Source: SHVO01 sp041905525 (GTDB lineage: Bacteria; Pseudomonadota; Alphaproteobacteria; Rhodospirillales; Rhodospirillaceae). From it: 64,000 bases of DNA. Location: positions 1-64,000 of the forward strand of contig JAYRKY010000015.1 in assembly GCA_041905525.1 (NCBI GenBank). Reading direction: 5' to 3'. The translations under genes were made by a program, and so were the position numbers. Below are positions 18,866-28,494 of this stretch, piece after piece. Within the stretch, counting starts at the first letter, position 1, and every line of letters begins with the position of its first letter. The notes beneath the pieces were generated by a model. That model searched no databases, was not told the DNA's origin, and was given only the letters and a program-made list of their open reading frames with translations.

Positions 18866-19531
18866 ATGAACACAGTTCCTCCTCCAATGCCTCTCCCGCA
18901 CGACGGGCGTCATCCGGTCGTGACCCGGCTGCGCAATTATTTTCTGGCCGGCGTCCTGATCACCGCGCCCATCGCCATTACGCTGTACGTCACTTGGTCC
19001 CTGGTGGACTACATCGACGCCGCCGTCACAAGCCTGCTGCCGGAGGCGATCAATCCACGCACCTACCTCGATGTCCCCGGCGTCGGGATTGTTATTCTGG
19101 TGGTGTTCCTGACTTTTGTCGGCTTTGTGACCGCGAACTATTTGGGGCGCATGGCGGTTCGGATCGGCGAGGGCATCCTCAACCGGATGCCGGTGATCCG
19201 CAGTTTCTATGGCGCGGTGAAGCAGATCTTCGAGACGGTCCTGTCGAAGCAGACCCAGTCGTTCCGCGAAGTCGTCATGCTTGAGTATCCGCGCAAGGAG
19301 ATGTGGGCGCTTGGGTTTGTGATCGGCCGCGCGCCGCCCGAGGTCCAGACCAAAATGGAAGAGGAAATCTACAGCGTGTTCATTCCGACGATGTCGTTCA
19401 CGTCGGGTTACCTGGTCTTTTGTCCGCGCAAGGACATGACGAAGGTTGAAATGACGATCGAAGAAGCGCTGAAGATGATTGTGTCCGGCGGGATTGTCGT
19501 GCCGGCGGCGAAGAACGTTACCCGGACCTGA
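18866..19531 (+). CDS. DUF502 family inner-membrane protein
   Basis: The 221-residue protein has two membrane segments ('YFLAGVLITAPIAITLYVTW' and 'GIVILVVFLTFVGFVTANYL') followed by the family's conserved cytoplasmic part, including 'RMPVIRSFYGAVKQ' and 'SGYLVFCPRKDM'. This is the COG2928/DUF502 pattern; its biochemical role is unknown. A short Pro-rich N-terminus precedes the first helix. The end overlaps recG by 14 bases in a convergent arrangement. Confidence 0.9.
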   Translation: MNTVPPPMPLPHDGRHPVVTRLRNYFLAGVLITAPIAITLYVTWSLVDYIDAAVTSLLPEAINPRTYLDVPGVGIVILVVFLTFVGFVTANYLGRMAVRIGEGILNRMPVIRSFYGAVKQIFETVLSKQTQSFREVVMLEYPRKEMWALGFVIGRAPPEVQTKMEEEIYSVFIPTMSFTSGYLVFCPRKDMTKVEMTIEEALKMIVSGGIVVPAAKNVTRT

Positions 19532-21620
19532 GGGTTCGCACCGCTTCGTCCTGTTGAAACAGATAGAGGAGCGTGCGCAGCGCCTGGCCGCGCGGGGTCT
19601 CCAGGTTGGGGTCGCGGGCGATGATCAGTTTCGCATCGTCGCGCGCGGCGGCCAGCAGTTCGCCGTGCACCATGATGTCCGCGAGCCTGAAGTCCGGCAG
19701 TCCGCTTTGACGGGTTCCCAGCACTTCGCCGCCGCCGCGCAGACGCAAATCCTCTTCGGCAATCACAAATCCATCCTCGGTGTCGCGCAAGGTCGACAGG
19801 CGCGCTTTCGCCGTTTCGGTCAGAGGCCCTGCGTAGAGTAGAAGGCAGTGGCCCGGCTTTCCGCCGCGCCCGACGCGGCCACGAAGCTGGTGAAGCTGAG
19901 CGAGCCCGAAACGCTCGGCATGTTCGATGACGATGATGGTGGCGTCGGGCACGTCCACGCCCACTTCGATCACGGTTGTCGCCACAAGAATCTGGCAGGC
20001 TTGATCCTTGGCGGCAAACCGCTCCATCGCGGCATCCTTGTCGGCGGCCTTCATTTGGCCGTGGAGCAATGCGACTTTCTCACCGAAGCGTTCCTTGAGG
20101 AGTGTGTAGCGCTCTTCGGCGGCGGCAAGGTCGCTGGTCTCGGACTCTTCGACCAAGGGGCAAACCCAATACACTTTCGCGCCGTTACCGATCGCGCGGC
20201 TGACGCCGCCGATGGTTTCATCGAGGCGCTCGAGATTGATGAGTCGCGTGTCGACCGGGGCCCGCCCCGGCGGCTTTTCATCCAGGCGCGAGACATCCAT
20301 GTCGCCGTACGCGGTTAGAGCCAGCGTACGCGGGATCGGCGTGGCCGTCATGACGAGGACGTCGGTGCCGCTCCCCTTGTCGGCCAGATCGAGACGCTGA
20401 TGCACCCCGAAGCGGTGCTGCTCGTCGATGACGGCGAGTGCGAGATCGTGAAACTCGACGTCCTTCTGGAAGAGGGCGTGCGTTCCAATCACGATGTTCA
20501 CCGCGCCGCTCGCGACGTCGCCGAGGATCGAGGCGCGGGCGGCGCCCTTCGTCCGGCCGGTCAGAACCTCAAGCCGAAGACCTAGGGCCTCTGCATAGGG
20601 GCGCAAGGACTCTCCGTGCTGTTGGGCAAGAATTTCGGTCGGCGCCATCAGCGCCGCCTGTCCGCCGGCTTCCACTGCGTTCAGCATCGACATCAACGCG
20701 ACGACGGTCTTCCCGCTGCCGACGTCGCCCTGCAGGAGGCGCAGCATCCGGTTCTCACCGGCCATATCGGCGTAGATCTCCTCCAGGGTGCGGCGCTGTG
20801 CGCCGGTCAGCTGGTACGGCAGGGCCGCTTCGGCTTTCTGACGCAGATGTCCATCGCCATGAAGCGTGCGTCCGCGCCGTGACCGGCTCTTGAGGCGCAC
20901 AAGCGCCAGGGCGAGTTGATTCGACAGAAGTTCATCGAACGCCAGCCGTTGGCGAGCGGAGGTCGTGGCCAGGAGATCGCTTTCCGAGGCTGGACTATGG
21001 GCGATGCCAAGAGCGACTTTCCAACTCGGCCAGCCGTTGCGCTGGAGGTACGCGGGATCGATCCACTCCGGCAGGTCAGGCGCGAGCGCCACGGCGGCGC
21101 GCGCCGCCTTGTCGAGAAGCTTAGACGATAAACCTTCCGTCAGGGGGTAGACCGGCTCGACGCGCTTCACGTCCTCGATCTGATGAAGCTGCGCGATGTG
21201 GTCGGGATGGGTCATCTGGCGCTTACCGTCGAACAGCTCGATCTTGCCGCTCACCACCCGGGTCTCGCCGGTCGGCAGGACGCGGTGGAGGTAATCCTCC
21301 TGGGCATGGAAGAAGACGAGGGTGATACGTCCGGTCTCGTCGCCGCAGGTGATCCGGTATGGGATGCGCTTGTTGCGCGGCGGGGAGGGTGCGTGCGCCA
21401 GTACCTCGACGATGAGGGTGGCGATCTTGCCCGGCGGGGCGTCGCCGATCTTGGGCGAGTAGCGCCGGTCGATCAGTCCGGCGGGCAGGTGCCACAGAAG
21501 GTTCACGACCTTGTCGCCGGCGATCTTCTCCACCAGCTTTCCCAGGCGCGGCCCAATGCCCGGCAAGGTGGTGACCTTGGCGAAGAGTGGAAACAGGATC
21601 TGGGGGCGAAGAAGAGCCAT
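19518..21620 (-). CDS. recG: ATP-dependent DNA helicase RecG
   Basis: RecG remodels stalled replication forks and Holliday junctions in the cytoplasm. The 700-residue product has the N-terminal wedge/OB domain (roughly 1-200), then helicase motifs: Walker A 'GDVGSGKT', DEQH box 'VIDEQHRFGVHQR', 'TATPIPRTLALT', and 'QLRGRVGRGGKPG' of motif VI, followed by the C-terminal TRG-like segment. The length matches alphaproteobacterial RecG. It stands divergently next to sdhE and mfd, a common alphaproteobacterial layout. Confidence 0.97.
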   Translation of the reverse strand: MALLRPQILFPLFAKVTTLPGIGPRLGKLVEKIAGDKVVNLLWHLPAGLIDRRYSPKIGDAPPGKIATLIVEVLAHAPSPPRNKRIPYRITCGDETGRITLVFFHAQEDYLHRVLPTGETRVVSGKIELFDGKRQMTHPDHIAQLHQIEDVKRVEPVYPLTEGLSSKLLDKAARAAVALAPDLPEWIDPAYLQRNGWPSWKVALGIAHSPASESDLLATTSARQRLAFDELLSNQLALALVRLKSRSRRGRTLHGDGHLRQKAEAALPYQLTGAQRRTLEEIYADMAGENRMLRLLQGDVGSGKTVVALMSMLNAVEAGGQAALMAPTEILAQQHGESLRPYAEALGLRLEVLTGRTKGAARASILGDVASGAVNIVIGTHALFQKDVEFHDLALAVIDEQHRFGVHQRLDLADKGSGTDVLVMTATPIPRTLALTAYGDMDVSRLDEKPPGRAPVDTRLINLERLDETIGGVSRAIGNGAKVYWVCPLVEESETSDLAAAEERYTLLKERFGEKVALLHGQMKAADKDAAMERFAAKDQACQILVATTVIEVGVDVPDATIIVIEHAERFGLAQLHQLRGRVGRGGKPGHCLLLYAGPLTETAKARLSTLRDTEDGFVIAEEDLRLRGGGEVLGTRQSGLPDFRLADIMVHGELLAAARDDAKLIIARDPNLETPRGQALRTLLYLFQQDEAVRTLRSG

Positions 21621-21719
21621 GGACTCCCGGCTGACAAGTCGGACGTGACCCGTTATACCGGAAGCACCCCACAGGAGGTCAATTTTGGCCCGTCCTGCGG
21701 GAATCTATTGTTTTGGACC

Positions 21720-21998
21720 ATGGACATAGACCGACCCACCGACCCCAGGCGCAAACGCCTTCTGTTCCGGGCGACCCACCGCGGGACGAAAGAGGCCGAT
21801 GTGATCATCGGCGGCTTTTTCGGGGAAATGGCGGCGCGCCTGCCGGAGGAACGCCTGGCCGAGGCGGAGGAGTTCCTTGAACTCTCGGACCTCGACCTGA
21901 TGGATTGGATCCTGGGGCGAAAACCGGCGCCCGAACGTTGGAACGGGTCTCTCCTGGACGATGTCCTGGCCTGGGAAAAGAAGCGGCAAGGCGGATAA
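21720..21998 (+). CDS. sdhE: FAD assembly factor SdhE (succinate dehydrogenase assembly factor 2)
   Basis: SdhE helps attach FAD covalently to the flavoprotein subunit of succinate dehydrogenase. The 92-residue cytoplasmic protein holds the family core: 'RRKRLLFRATHRGTKEAD' (containing the RGxxE-like motif) and 'FLELSDLDLMDWILGR'. ATG 21720 gives the usual small size; in-frame upstream sequence belongs to the opposite strand of recG. It ends 3 bases before mfd, so the two are probably cotranscribed. Confidence 0.93.
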   Translation: MDIDRPTDPRRKRLLFRATHRGTKEADVIIGGFFGEMAARLPEERLAEAEEFLELSDLDLMDWILGRKPAPERWNGSLLDDVLAWEKKRQGG

Positions 21999-22001
21999 GG
22001 C

Positions 22002-25000
22002 ATGGAAGGTTTTCTCGCCAAGGTGAATGCGCGGATCATTTCCGGCATTCCCGAGGGGTTCGACGCGTTGGTGCTGGCCGACCGGGCCCGCGAAGCGTTC
22101 CGGGATTCGACGTTGCACGTCGCCCGCGACGAACTGCGGCTTGCCGCTCTCACCGAAGCCGTCGCCTTCTTCGCGCCGGATGTCGAAATCATCACAATCC
22201 CGGCGTGGGACTGTCTTCCCTACGACCGCGTTTCGCCGAACTCCGAAGTCGTCGCGCGCCGTATCGATGCGTTCACCCGCCTGACGTCGCCCCCGGAGCA
22301 GGGGCGCTGCCGGCTGGTGATCACAACCGTGAGCGCCATTCTTCAACGCGTACCGAAGGTCGAGACGCTGCGAAACGCCGCGCTCGAACTCAAGGTGAAG
22401 ACAACGCTGAACCGAAAGGCTTTCGACACCTTCCTGGCCGCGAACGGTTACTCGCGCGCCGAACAGGTCATGGAGCCCGGAGAGTTCGCTGTCCGCGGCG
22501 GATTGATCGATCTGTATCCGCCCGGTGCGCCTGAGCCGGTGCGTATCGATTTGTTCGGGGACGACGTCGAGACCATCCGCACCTTCGATCCTGTCAGCCA
22601 ACGCACGACCGGCAGCCGCACGAGCGTTTCCCTCAAGCCCATGAGCGAGACCGTCCTCACACCCGAGTCCATCGCGCGCTTTCGCACGCAGTATCGCGAG
22701 CTCTTCGGCGCGGCGGCGGATAACGATGCGCTTTACGAATCAGTCTCCCAGGGCCGGAAGTTCATCGGCCAGGAGCACTGGCTGCCGCTGTTCCACGACG
22801 GGCTCGGCACGATGTTGGACTACCTGCCGAATGCCAGCCTGAGTCTTGATCAGGATATTGAAGAGTCGGTCGGCGCACGCCTTGAGACGATCCGCGACTA
22901 TTACGAGGCGCGGCGTATCGTGGACAAGGCAAGCTCGGGGAAAAACGCGCTGTCGATCGAAGAGGGGATCGTCTATCACCCGGTGCCGCCGGGGATGATG
23001 TTCCTCGATGAAGCGGATTGGATGAATCTTCTGTGCGGCCGCTCGGTCGCGGCTTTCCGGCCTTATGCCGCGGCGGATGTAGGCGGCGGTGAAGATGCCG
23101 GTGGCCGCTTGGGACGAGACTTCGCCGACGTCCGCGCCCGGCCGAACGAAAACGTCTATGAGGCGTTTGTCGCGCATGTGAAGGCGCAGCAGGCCGAGAA
23201 CCGCAAGGTCGTACTGGCCGCTGCCAGCGCGGGCTCGAAGCTTCGTCTGACCGGCCTCTTGCGCGATCACGGTCAGGAAAAGATCGTCCCGGTCGATACG
23301 TGGCGTGAGGCGCTGGAAGCTGATAAGTCGTTGCTGGTCGTGACGGCGGTGCCGCTCGAGCGGGGCTTTACGACCAAAGACGTCTCCGTCACCACCGAGC
23401 AGGATCTGCTGGGCGACCGTCTGGTGCGCTCCGCCCGGAAGAAGAGACGCGCCGACTCCTTCATTGCCGACGCCTCGCAGATCAGCGAAGGCGATCTTAT
23501 CGTTCACGTCGAGCATGGCATAGGACGTTACGAGGGGCTCGAAACCCTCACGGTCGGCGGTGCGCCTCACGATTGCTTGCGCATCACCTACTCGGGCAAC
23601 GACCGTCTGTACGTTCCGGTCGAGAATATCGATGTGCTATCGCGGTTCGGATCGGAACAAGCCGGCGTGCAGCTCGACAAGCTCGGCGGCGCAGCCTGGC
23701 AGGCCCGCAAGGCGAAGCTGAAGCAGCGCATCCGCGACATGGCCGAGCAACTGATCAAGATCGCGGCGGATCGCCAGATTAAGGAAGCGCCGGCCATTGC
23801 CCCCGCGGAAGGGCTGTTCGAAGAGTTCTGCGCGCGCTTTCCTTACGCCGAAACCGACGACCAGATCCGCGCCATCGCCGATACGCTCGACGATCTCGGC
23901 AAGGGGCGGCCGATGGATCGCCTGGTGTGCGGCGATGTCGGCTTCGGCAAGACCGAGGTCGCGCTGCGGGCTGCTTTCGTCGCGGCCATGAGCGGTATGC
24001 AAGTGGCGGTCGTCGTGCCGACGACCTTGCTGGCCCGTCAGCACGCGCGCGGATTCACCGAGCGGTTCAAAGGCTTCCCCTTGCGCATTGCGCAGCTGTC
24101 GCGGCTGGTTTCCACCAAGGACGCCGCCGCCGTGAAACAGGGCCTCGCCGACGGTACGATCGATGTTGTCATTGGAACGCATGCCCTGCTGGCCAAAAGC
24201 ATTTCATTTAAGGACCTGGGGCTCCTTATCGTCGACGAGGAGCAGCACTTCGGTGTCGCGCACAAGGAACGCCTGAAGCAGCTGCGCGCCGAGGTTCACG
24301 TCCTGACCCTGACGGCCACACCGATTCCGCGGACGCTGCAGATGGCCCTCAGCGGCGTGCGCGAGATGAGCCTGATCGCCACCCCGCCGGTGGATCGTCT
24401 GGCGGTGCGAACCTTCGTGCTGCCGTTCGACCCGGTGGTCATCCGGGAAGCTATTTTGCGCGAGCGCTTCCGGGGCGGACAGACCTTCTACGTGTGCCCC
24501 CGCGTCGCCGATATCGACGGCGTCGCCGAGCGTCTGCGCAAGGTCGTGCCGGAAGTGAAGTTCGCCGTGGCCCATGGGCAAATGAGTCCGACGGCGCTCG
24601 AGGATGTCATGACGTCCTTCAGCGAGGGCAAATTCGACATTCTCCTGGCCACGAACATCATCGAGTCCGGGCTCGATATGCCCCAGGTGAATACGATCAT
24701 TATCCACCGGGCCGACATGTTCGGCCTGTCGGCGCTATACCAGCTGCGCGGCCGCGTCGGCCGTGGCAAGGCCCGCGGCTATGCCTATCTCACGCTTCCG
24801 CCAGATCGGAAGCCCACACCGACGGCGCAGAAGCGCCTGGACGTCATGCAAACGCTCGACAGTCTCGGGGCGGGCTTCTCGCTGGCCAGCCACGATCTCG
24901 ACATCCGCGGCGCCGGAAACCTGCTTGGCGACGAGCAATCCGGTCATATCAAGGAAGTCGGGGTCGAACTGTACCAGCATCTCTTGGAGGAGGCCGTGGC

Positions 25001-25505
25001 GGCTGCGCGGGCGGGAGAAGACGAGGGGGCCGCGCCCGCGTCCGAAGAGTGGTCGCCTCAGATCAACACGGGGGCGCCGGTGCTTATCCCGGAGACCTAC
25101 GTCAAAGACCTGGGGATTCGTCTTTCGCTTTACCGCCGGATCGGCGGGTTGGCCGACCGGGACGAGATCGACGCATTCGCCGCCGAACTCATCGACCGCT
25201 TTGGACCGTTGCCGCCGGAAGTGGAAAACCTGCTCGACGTGGTTGGCATCAAGGCGCTTTGCCGCAAGGCGAACGTGGAGAAGGTCGATGCCGGACCGAA
25301 GGGTGCGGTTGTCTCACTGAAGAACAACCTGTTCCCGAACCCGGCCGGATTGGTGGATTTCATCGGCGAGCAGGCGGGGACCGTGAAGCTGCGTCCCGAT
25401 CAGAAGATCGTGTTTATTCGCCCGTGGGAAACGCCCAGCGCGCGGATCAAGGGACTTCAGACGGTCCTGGGACGAATGGCGAAGCTGGCGGAAAAAGCCG
25501 CTTAG
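22002..25505 (+). CDS. mfd: Transcription-repair coupling factor Mfd
   Basis: Mfd removes RNA polymerase stalled at DNA lesions and recruits UvrA. The 1167-residue product shows the full domain order: UvrB-like region (about 1-350), RNA polymerase-interacting Tudor-like domain near 495-560 ('GDLIVHVEHGIGRYEG'), RecG-like translocase with Walker A 'GDVGFGKTEVA', DEEQ box 'VDEEQHFGVAHKE' and 'TATPIPRTLQMALSG', 'QLRGRVGRGKARGYAYL', then the C-terminal TRCF domain (about 1030-1130). Length and motifs are normal. It converges with a small minus-strand gene, overlapping by 4 bases. Confidence 0.97.
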   Translation: MEGFLAKVNARIISGIPEGFDALVLADRAREAFRDSTLHVARDELRLAALTEAVAFFAPDVEIITIPAWDCLPYDRVSPNSEVVARRIDAFTRLTSPPEQGRCRLVITTVSAILQRVPKVETLRNAALELKVKTTLNRKAFDTFLAANGYSRAEQVMEPGEFAVRGGLIDLYPPGAPEPVRIDLFGDDVETIRTFDPVSQRTTGSRTSVSLKPMSETVLTPESIARFRTQYRELFGAAADNDALYESVSQGRKFIGQEHWLPLFHDGLGTMLDYLPNASLSLDQDIEESVGARLETIRDYYEARRIVDKASSGKNALSIEEGIVYHPVPPGMMFLDEADWMNLLCGRSVAAFRPYAAADVGGGEDAGGRLGRDFADVRARPNENVYEAFVAHVKAQQAENRKVVLAAASAGSKLRLTGLLRDHGQEKIVPVDTWREALEADKSLLVVTAVPLERGFTTKDVSVTTEQDLLGDRLVRSARKKRRADSFIADASQISEGDLIVHVEHGIGRYEGLETLTVGGAPHDCLRITYSGNDRLYVPVENIDVLSRFGSEQAGVQLDKLGGAAWQARKAKLKQRIRDMAEQLIKIAADRQIKEAPAIAPAEGLFEEFCARFPYAETDDQIRAIADTLDDLGKGRPMDRLVCGDVGFGKTEVALRAAFVAAMSGMQVAVVVPTTLLARQHARGFTERFKGFPLRIAQLSRLVSTKDAAAVKQGLADGTIDVVIGTHALLAKSISFKDLGLLIVDEEQHFGVAHKERLKQLRAEVHVLTLTATPIPRTLQMALSGVREMSLIATPPVDRLAVRTFVLPFDPVVIREAILRERFRGGQTFYVCPRVADIDGVAERLRKVVPEVKFAVAHGQMSPTALEDVMTSFSEGKFDILLATNIIESGLDMPQVNTIIIHRADMFGLSALYQLRGRVGRGKARGYAYLTLPPDRKPTPTAQKRLDVMQTLDSLGAGFSLASHDLDIRGAGNLLGDEQSGHIKEVGVELYQHLLEEAVAAARAGEDEGAAPASEEWSPQINTGAPVLIPETYVKDLGIRLSLYRRIGGLADRDEIDAFAAELIDRFGPLPPEVENLLDVVGIKALCRKANVEKVDAGPKGAVVSLKNNLFPNPAGLVDFIGEQAGTVKLRPDQKIVFIRPWETPSARIKGLQTVLGRMAKLAEKAA

Positions 25506-25789
25506 GCGCTGGCGAGGCGGCCCGCGAGAGTCGGCGTTGCGGTGGCGGGCTTTTTCGCCGCCGCCAAGTCCGCCTGCTCCTTTTCGAGGAAGCGCATCGC
25601 GATGCGGACACGATCCCGATCTTCCGGGCTCGCGAACACAACATTGAAGATGCGGAGCTGCGGCAGCACGGTCGGATCGTGCGCAATCATTTCAATTTCG
25701 AAGGGAGCCTTGCAAGCTTTCGCGACAACGGCCTCGAACTTCGAGGGGTTGAACGTCACTTTGAATGCGTGATCGCAGGGGTATGACAT
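25502..25789 (-). CDS. Hypothetical protein, 95 residues
   Basis: I do not recognise this protein. The start at ATG 25789 is chosen because GAAGGT lies 7 bases upstream; longer in-frame extensions have a hydrophobic, non-typical sequence. The protein is soluble-looking, begins 'MSYPCDHAFKVTF', has a mixed alpha/beta core with 'HDPTVLPQLRIFNVVFASPEDRDR' (split here only as a landmark) and an Ala/Lys-rich tail. It overlaps the mfd stop by 4 bases. Confidence 0.6.
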   Translation of the reverse strand: MSYPCDHAFKVTFNPSKFEAVVAKACKAPFEIEMIAHDPTVLPQLRIFNVVFASPEDRDRVRIAMRFLEKEQADLAAAKKPATATPTLAGRLASA

Positions 25790-25973
25790 CGCGTGACCTT
25801 CGCAGTACATGAAAAAGAGCGAAGGCCAGAATGGAACGTGGCTGGTAAGAAAAAGGTTAACGACTCCGCCTGACTGCGTGACGCACGTATGCGCCAATTA
25901 TGAATATTATTAATGGCTTATCGGGCGATATTCATCGCTAACATTAAGCACACGACGAACTTCAGAAAAAGAA

Positions 25974-26633
25974 TTAGCCGATGCTTTGCATAGCAGGCCG
26001 CTCCGCATCCTGTGCGACGGCCATGTCGATCATGCGGGCGAGGATTTCCGGCTCCTGCGCGCCCGCGATGGCACGCCCTTCGTTGAAGATGAAGCAGGGC
26101 ACGCCGGTGATTCCGAGGCGGTGCATACGTGCGTTCTCAGTGTACACGGCGTTGAGATCGCTATCGCTCGACAAGTGCGCATGAGCCATGTGGCGCTCGA
26201 TCCCGATCTGTTCGGCGAGACGAATCAAGACTTCAACGTTGCCGAGATCCAGCCCGTGCTCGAAGTATGAGCTGAACAGGAGTTCCACGGCCTCATTTTG
26301 CCGACCGAGTGTGTGCGCCAAGCGCACAAGGCGATGAGAGTTCGCCGAGTTCGGGACGCGCTTGATTTTATCGAGCGCGAAGTTAATGCCTTCGGCCTTG
26401 CCGGTGTAAACCAGCGCTTCGGCGATCCGGTCGTATTGGTGGCTGCCGCCGAACTTGCGCTCCAGATACTCACGCCGGTCCACGCCCTGCGGCGGCAAAT
26501 CCGGATTCAATAGGAACGACCGATAGCGCAGCTCCGGCTTCAAGTTCGCGCGCGATTTGAGGGCGCGGTCGAACCGGCGCTTGCCGACGAAGCACCAGGG
26601 GCAGACCGTGTCGAAGACGATGTCGATACGCAT
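25974..26633 (-). CDS. DsbA-family oxidoreductase, FrnE-like
   Basis: The 219-residue protein has a thioredoxin fold with an inserted helical domain. The redox motif is CPWC near residue 12 ('DTVCPWCFVGKRRFDRAL'), and 'TGVPCFIFN' supplies the cis-Pro loop; both are typical of the FrnE/2-hydroxychromene-2-carboxylate isomerase-like branch of DsbA proteins. There is no signal peptide, so it should act in the cytoplasm, unlike classical DsbA. It precedes the receiver gene pair on the same strand by 32 bases in the genomic order. Confidence 0.88.
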   Translation of the reverse strand: MRIDIVFDTVCPWCFVGKRRFDRALKSRANLKPELRYRSFLLNPDLPPQGVDRREYLERKFGGSHQYDRIAEALVYTGKAEGINFALDKIKRVPNSANSHRLVRLAHTLGRQNEAVELLFSSYFEHGLDLGNVEVLIRLAEQIGIERHMAHAHLSSDSDLNAVYTENARMHRLGITGVPCFIFNEGRAIAGAQEPEILARMIDMAVAQDAERPAMQSIG

Positions 26634-26665
26634 GGGCCCATCTTAGGACCCCGCGAGCTCCGCGG

Positions 26666-27433
26666 CTAGGTCCGGACCCACACCTGATATCGGGCGGCGC
26701 TGGCGCCGGCGGCCTTCCGCAGGCGGTGAATGATCGCCGGATCGAGCGCGGTGCCCGTTCTTAAGAGCAGGCTGCCGTTGATATCGCGCACATCCCGAGC
26801 CAGGACCGCGCCCGGCGTGACCTCGTTGAGCCCGCACATCCGGGCAGGCGCATGACCGGGTGCGCGGCCGCCGGGCTGCACGTGGCGCAGCGGCGCACTG
26901 GCGGAGGCGCCTGCCGCAGTCGAGAGTTTTGTCGACACAATCGGTGACGCTGTCACGGGTGGTGGCACCACACACGGAACGGAGGCGTAATGCGATACGT
27001 CCTGCAGGACCCAAGACCGTTTGAGCGCGGCTTCGATGCTGCGGCTGAGCTTTTCCAGCGAAAGCGGAGCAACCGCAAAGCCGTTGACGTCCAAATCCAC
27101 GGCGCATTTGACCGCGGCTTCCTCGGCGCGCGAGGTGAAGATCACAAAGGCCGCGCGCGCATCGACATTCGGAAGGACACGGCAGCGGACCATGCGAAGG
27201 AGCTCTAATCCGCCCACCGGCAGCATGTCCCAGTCCGCGACGATGCAGTTCACCTGCGCTCCAGGCTCGCCCAACAACTCGATCGCCTTATCGACGCTCA
27301 TCGTCTGGCGCACATGTTGCGCGCGATCCGCAAGGGCCGCGTGTACCATTTCGCGGGCCATTGGCTTGTCATCGACGACGAGAATGCGCGCGTGCGCGAC
27401 ATCGCCGGCGGACGCCTGGTGGGAGGGAACCAT
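26666..27433 (-). CDS. Atypical receiver-domain protein, copy 1
   Basis: The 255-residue protein has an N-terminal CheY-like receiver (about 14-135): acidic pair in 'ILVVDDKPMARE', likely phosphoacceptor Asp in 'IVADWDMLPVGG', Thr/Ser switch in 'FVIFTSRAEE'. The conserved Lys that normally precedes Pro is replaced by Ala ('GFAVAPLSLEKL'). After a low-complexity linker, the last 60 residues ('LNEVTPGAVLARDVRDING..LLLRTGTAL') resemble the module often found before HD-GYP domains, but no HD-GYP follows. It is a tandem paralogue of the next gene. Confidence 0.8.
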   Translation of the reverse strand: MVPSHQASAGDVAHARILVVDDKPMAREMVHAALADRAQHVRQTMSVDKAIELLGEPGAQVNCIVADWDMLPVGGLELLRMVRCRVLPNVDARAAFVIFTSRAEEAAVKCAVDLDVNGFAVAPLSLEKLSRSIEAALKRSWVLQDVSHYASVPCVVPPPVTASPIVSTKLSTAAGASASAPLRHVQPGGRAPGHAPARMCGLNEVTPGAVLARDVRDINGSLLLRTGTALDPAIIHRLRKAAGASAARYQVWVRT

Positions 27434-27555
27434 TTTTCACCCCAAATCCAATGGTTGTGTTTCGCTCCCGGGCTGCAAGCGAGCGCACGCCCTTACGGGA
27501 GAAATCACAACGCGTGGAACTGGACTTGGTTCCTCGTTGGTGGACCCCAAGTCTG

Positions 27556-28290
27556 TTATTGGGGATTTAAGTCGCCGATCCAGACGTATTGCACCGCACC
27601 GCGCACTTGATCGATGAGCTCCGCCCGAAGCCTGGTCCCCATAGAGAGCAAGAGCCGCCCGTTCTGGTCGCGAATGTCTTTGGCGACGATAGCGCCCGGT
27701 TGCAGGGCGTCGATCCCGCAAATGCGGACGTTGCGGAGCAGAGGGCCCTCCGCGCCCGGAGCGGTTGCCTCGCGCGGAGATTTTTGCGGGGCGGGCGTGT
27801 CGTTGGAGAGCGGGGCCGGGGCAACGGGCAGCACGCCGGCATAGTGCTGCGGCTGATGCAGCATCCATGTGCGGCGCAACGCCGTCCCGATGGTTCGTAC
27901 AAGCTTTTCAATCGACAGCGGCGCGACCGCGAACCCGTTGACGTCGAGGTCGATGGCACATTTGACCGCCGCGGTATCCGCGCGCGCGGTGAGGATCACG
28001 TAGTTCGTGCGCGGAGAGGCGCGGGGAATGAGACGGCTCCTGATCATGCGAAGGAGATCAAGTCCCCCCAGCGGCGTCATATCCCAGTCCGAAACGACAC
28101 AATCGATGCTGGGGCCGTAATGGCGCAACACGTCGACGGCCTTATCGATCGTTGTCGCATCGCGCAGAGATTTCGTGCGGCCCCGAAGCGCGGCGTGAAC
28201 CATCTCCCGAAAGAACGGCTTGTCGTCCACCACCAGAAAACCGGTCTTCGAGAAGTCGAATTCAGCCAGGGCGTTGGATGCAAAGGTCAT
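27556..28290 (-). CDS. Atypical receiver-domain protein, copy 2
   Basis: This 244-residue paralogue of the adjacent receiver gene keeps the acidic pair ('LVVDDKPFFREM'), the putative phosphoacceptor ('VVSDWDMTPLGG') and the same Ala for Lys change ('GFAVAPLSIEKL'). The C-terminal module ('GIDALQPGAIVAKDIRDQNG') is also shared. ATG 28290 is preferred over an in-frame GTG at 28296; neither has a good ribosome binding site. The 122 bases between the copies show no other gene. Tandem duplication and joint divergence from canonical receivers suggest a paired function. Confidence 0.8.
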   Translation of the reverse strand: MTFASNALAEFDFSKTGFLVVDDKPFFREMVHAALRGRTKSLRDATTIDKAVDVLRHYGPSIDCVVSDWDMTPLGGLDLLRMIRSRLIPRASPRTNYVILTARADTAAVKCAIDLDVNGFAVAPLSIEKLVRTIGTALRRTWMLHQPQHYAGVLPVAPAPLSNDTPAPQKSPREATAPGAEGPLLRNVRICGIDALQPGAIVAKDIRDQNGRLLLSMGTRLRAELIDQVRGAVQYVWIGDLNPQ

Positions 28291-28494
28291 GACCACCGGT
28301 GCGGGCTAAGGCGCCTTTCCCACCTCAGGATTGAAAATCCATGGCAAGTATAGGCACTAACAATACACAGCCAGTCTTAGTAACGCTACCTCAGGTAGGA
28401 ACGTCTCAACCTTGTGGATAACTTTACCAATGACCTCGGCGAACGCCGCGGTAAGGCGTGCAGGGGCCATTCGCCCTTCAATAAATTCCGGGGT

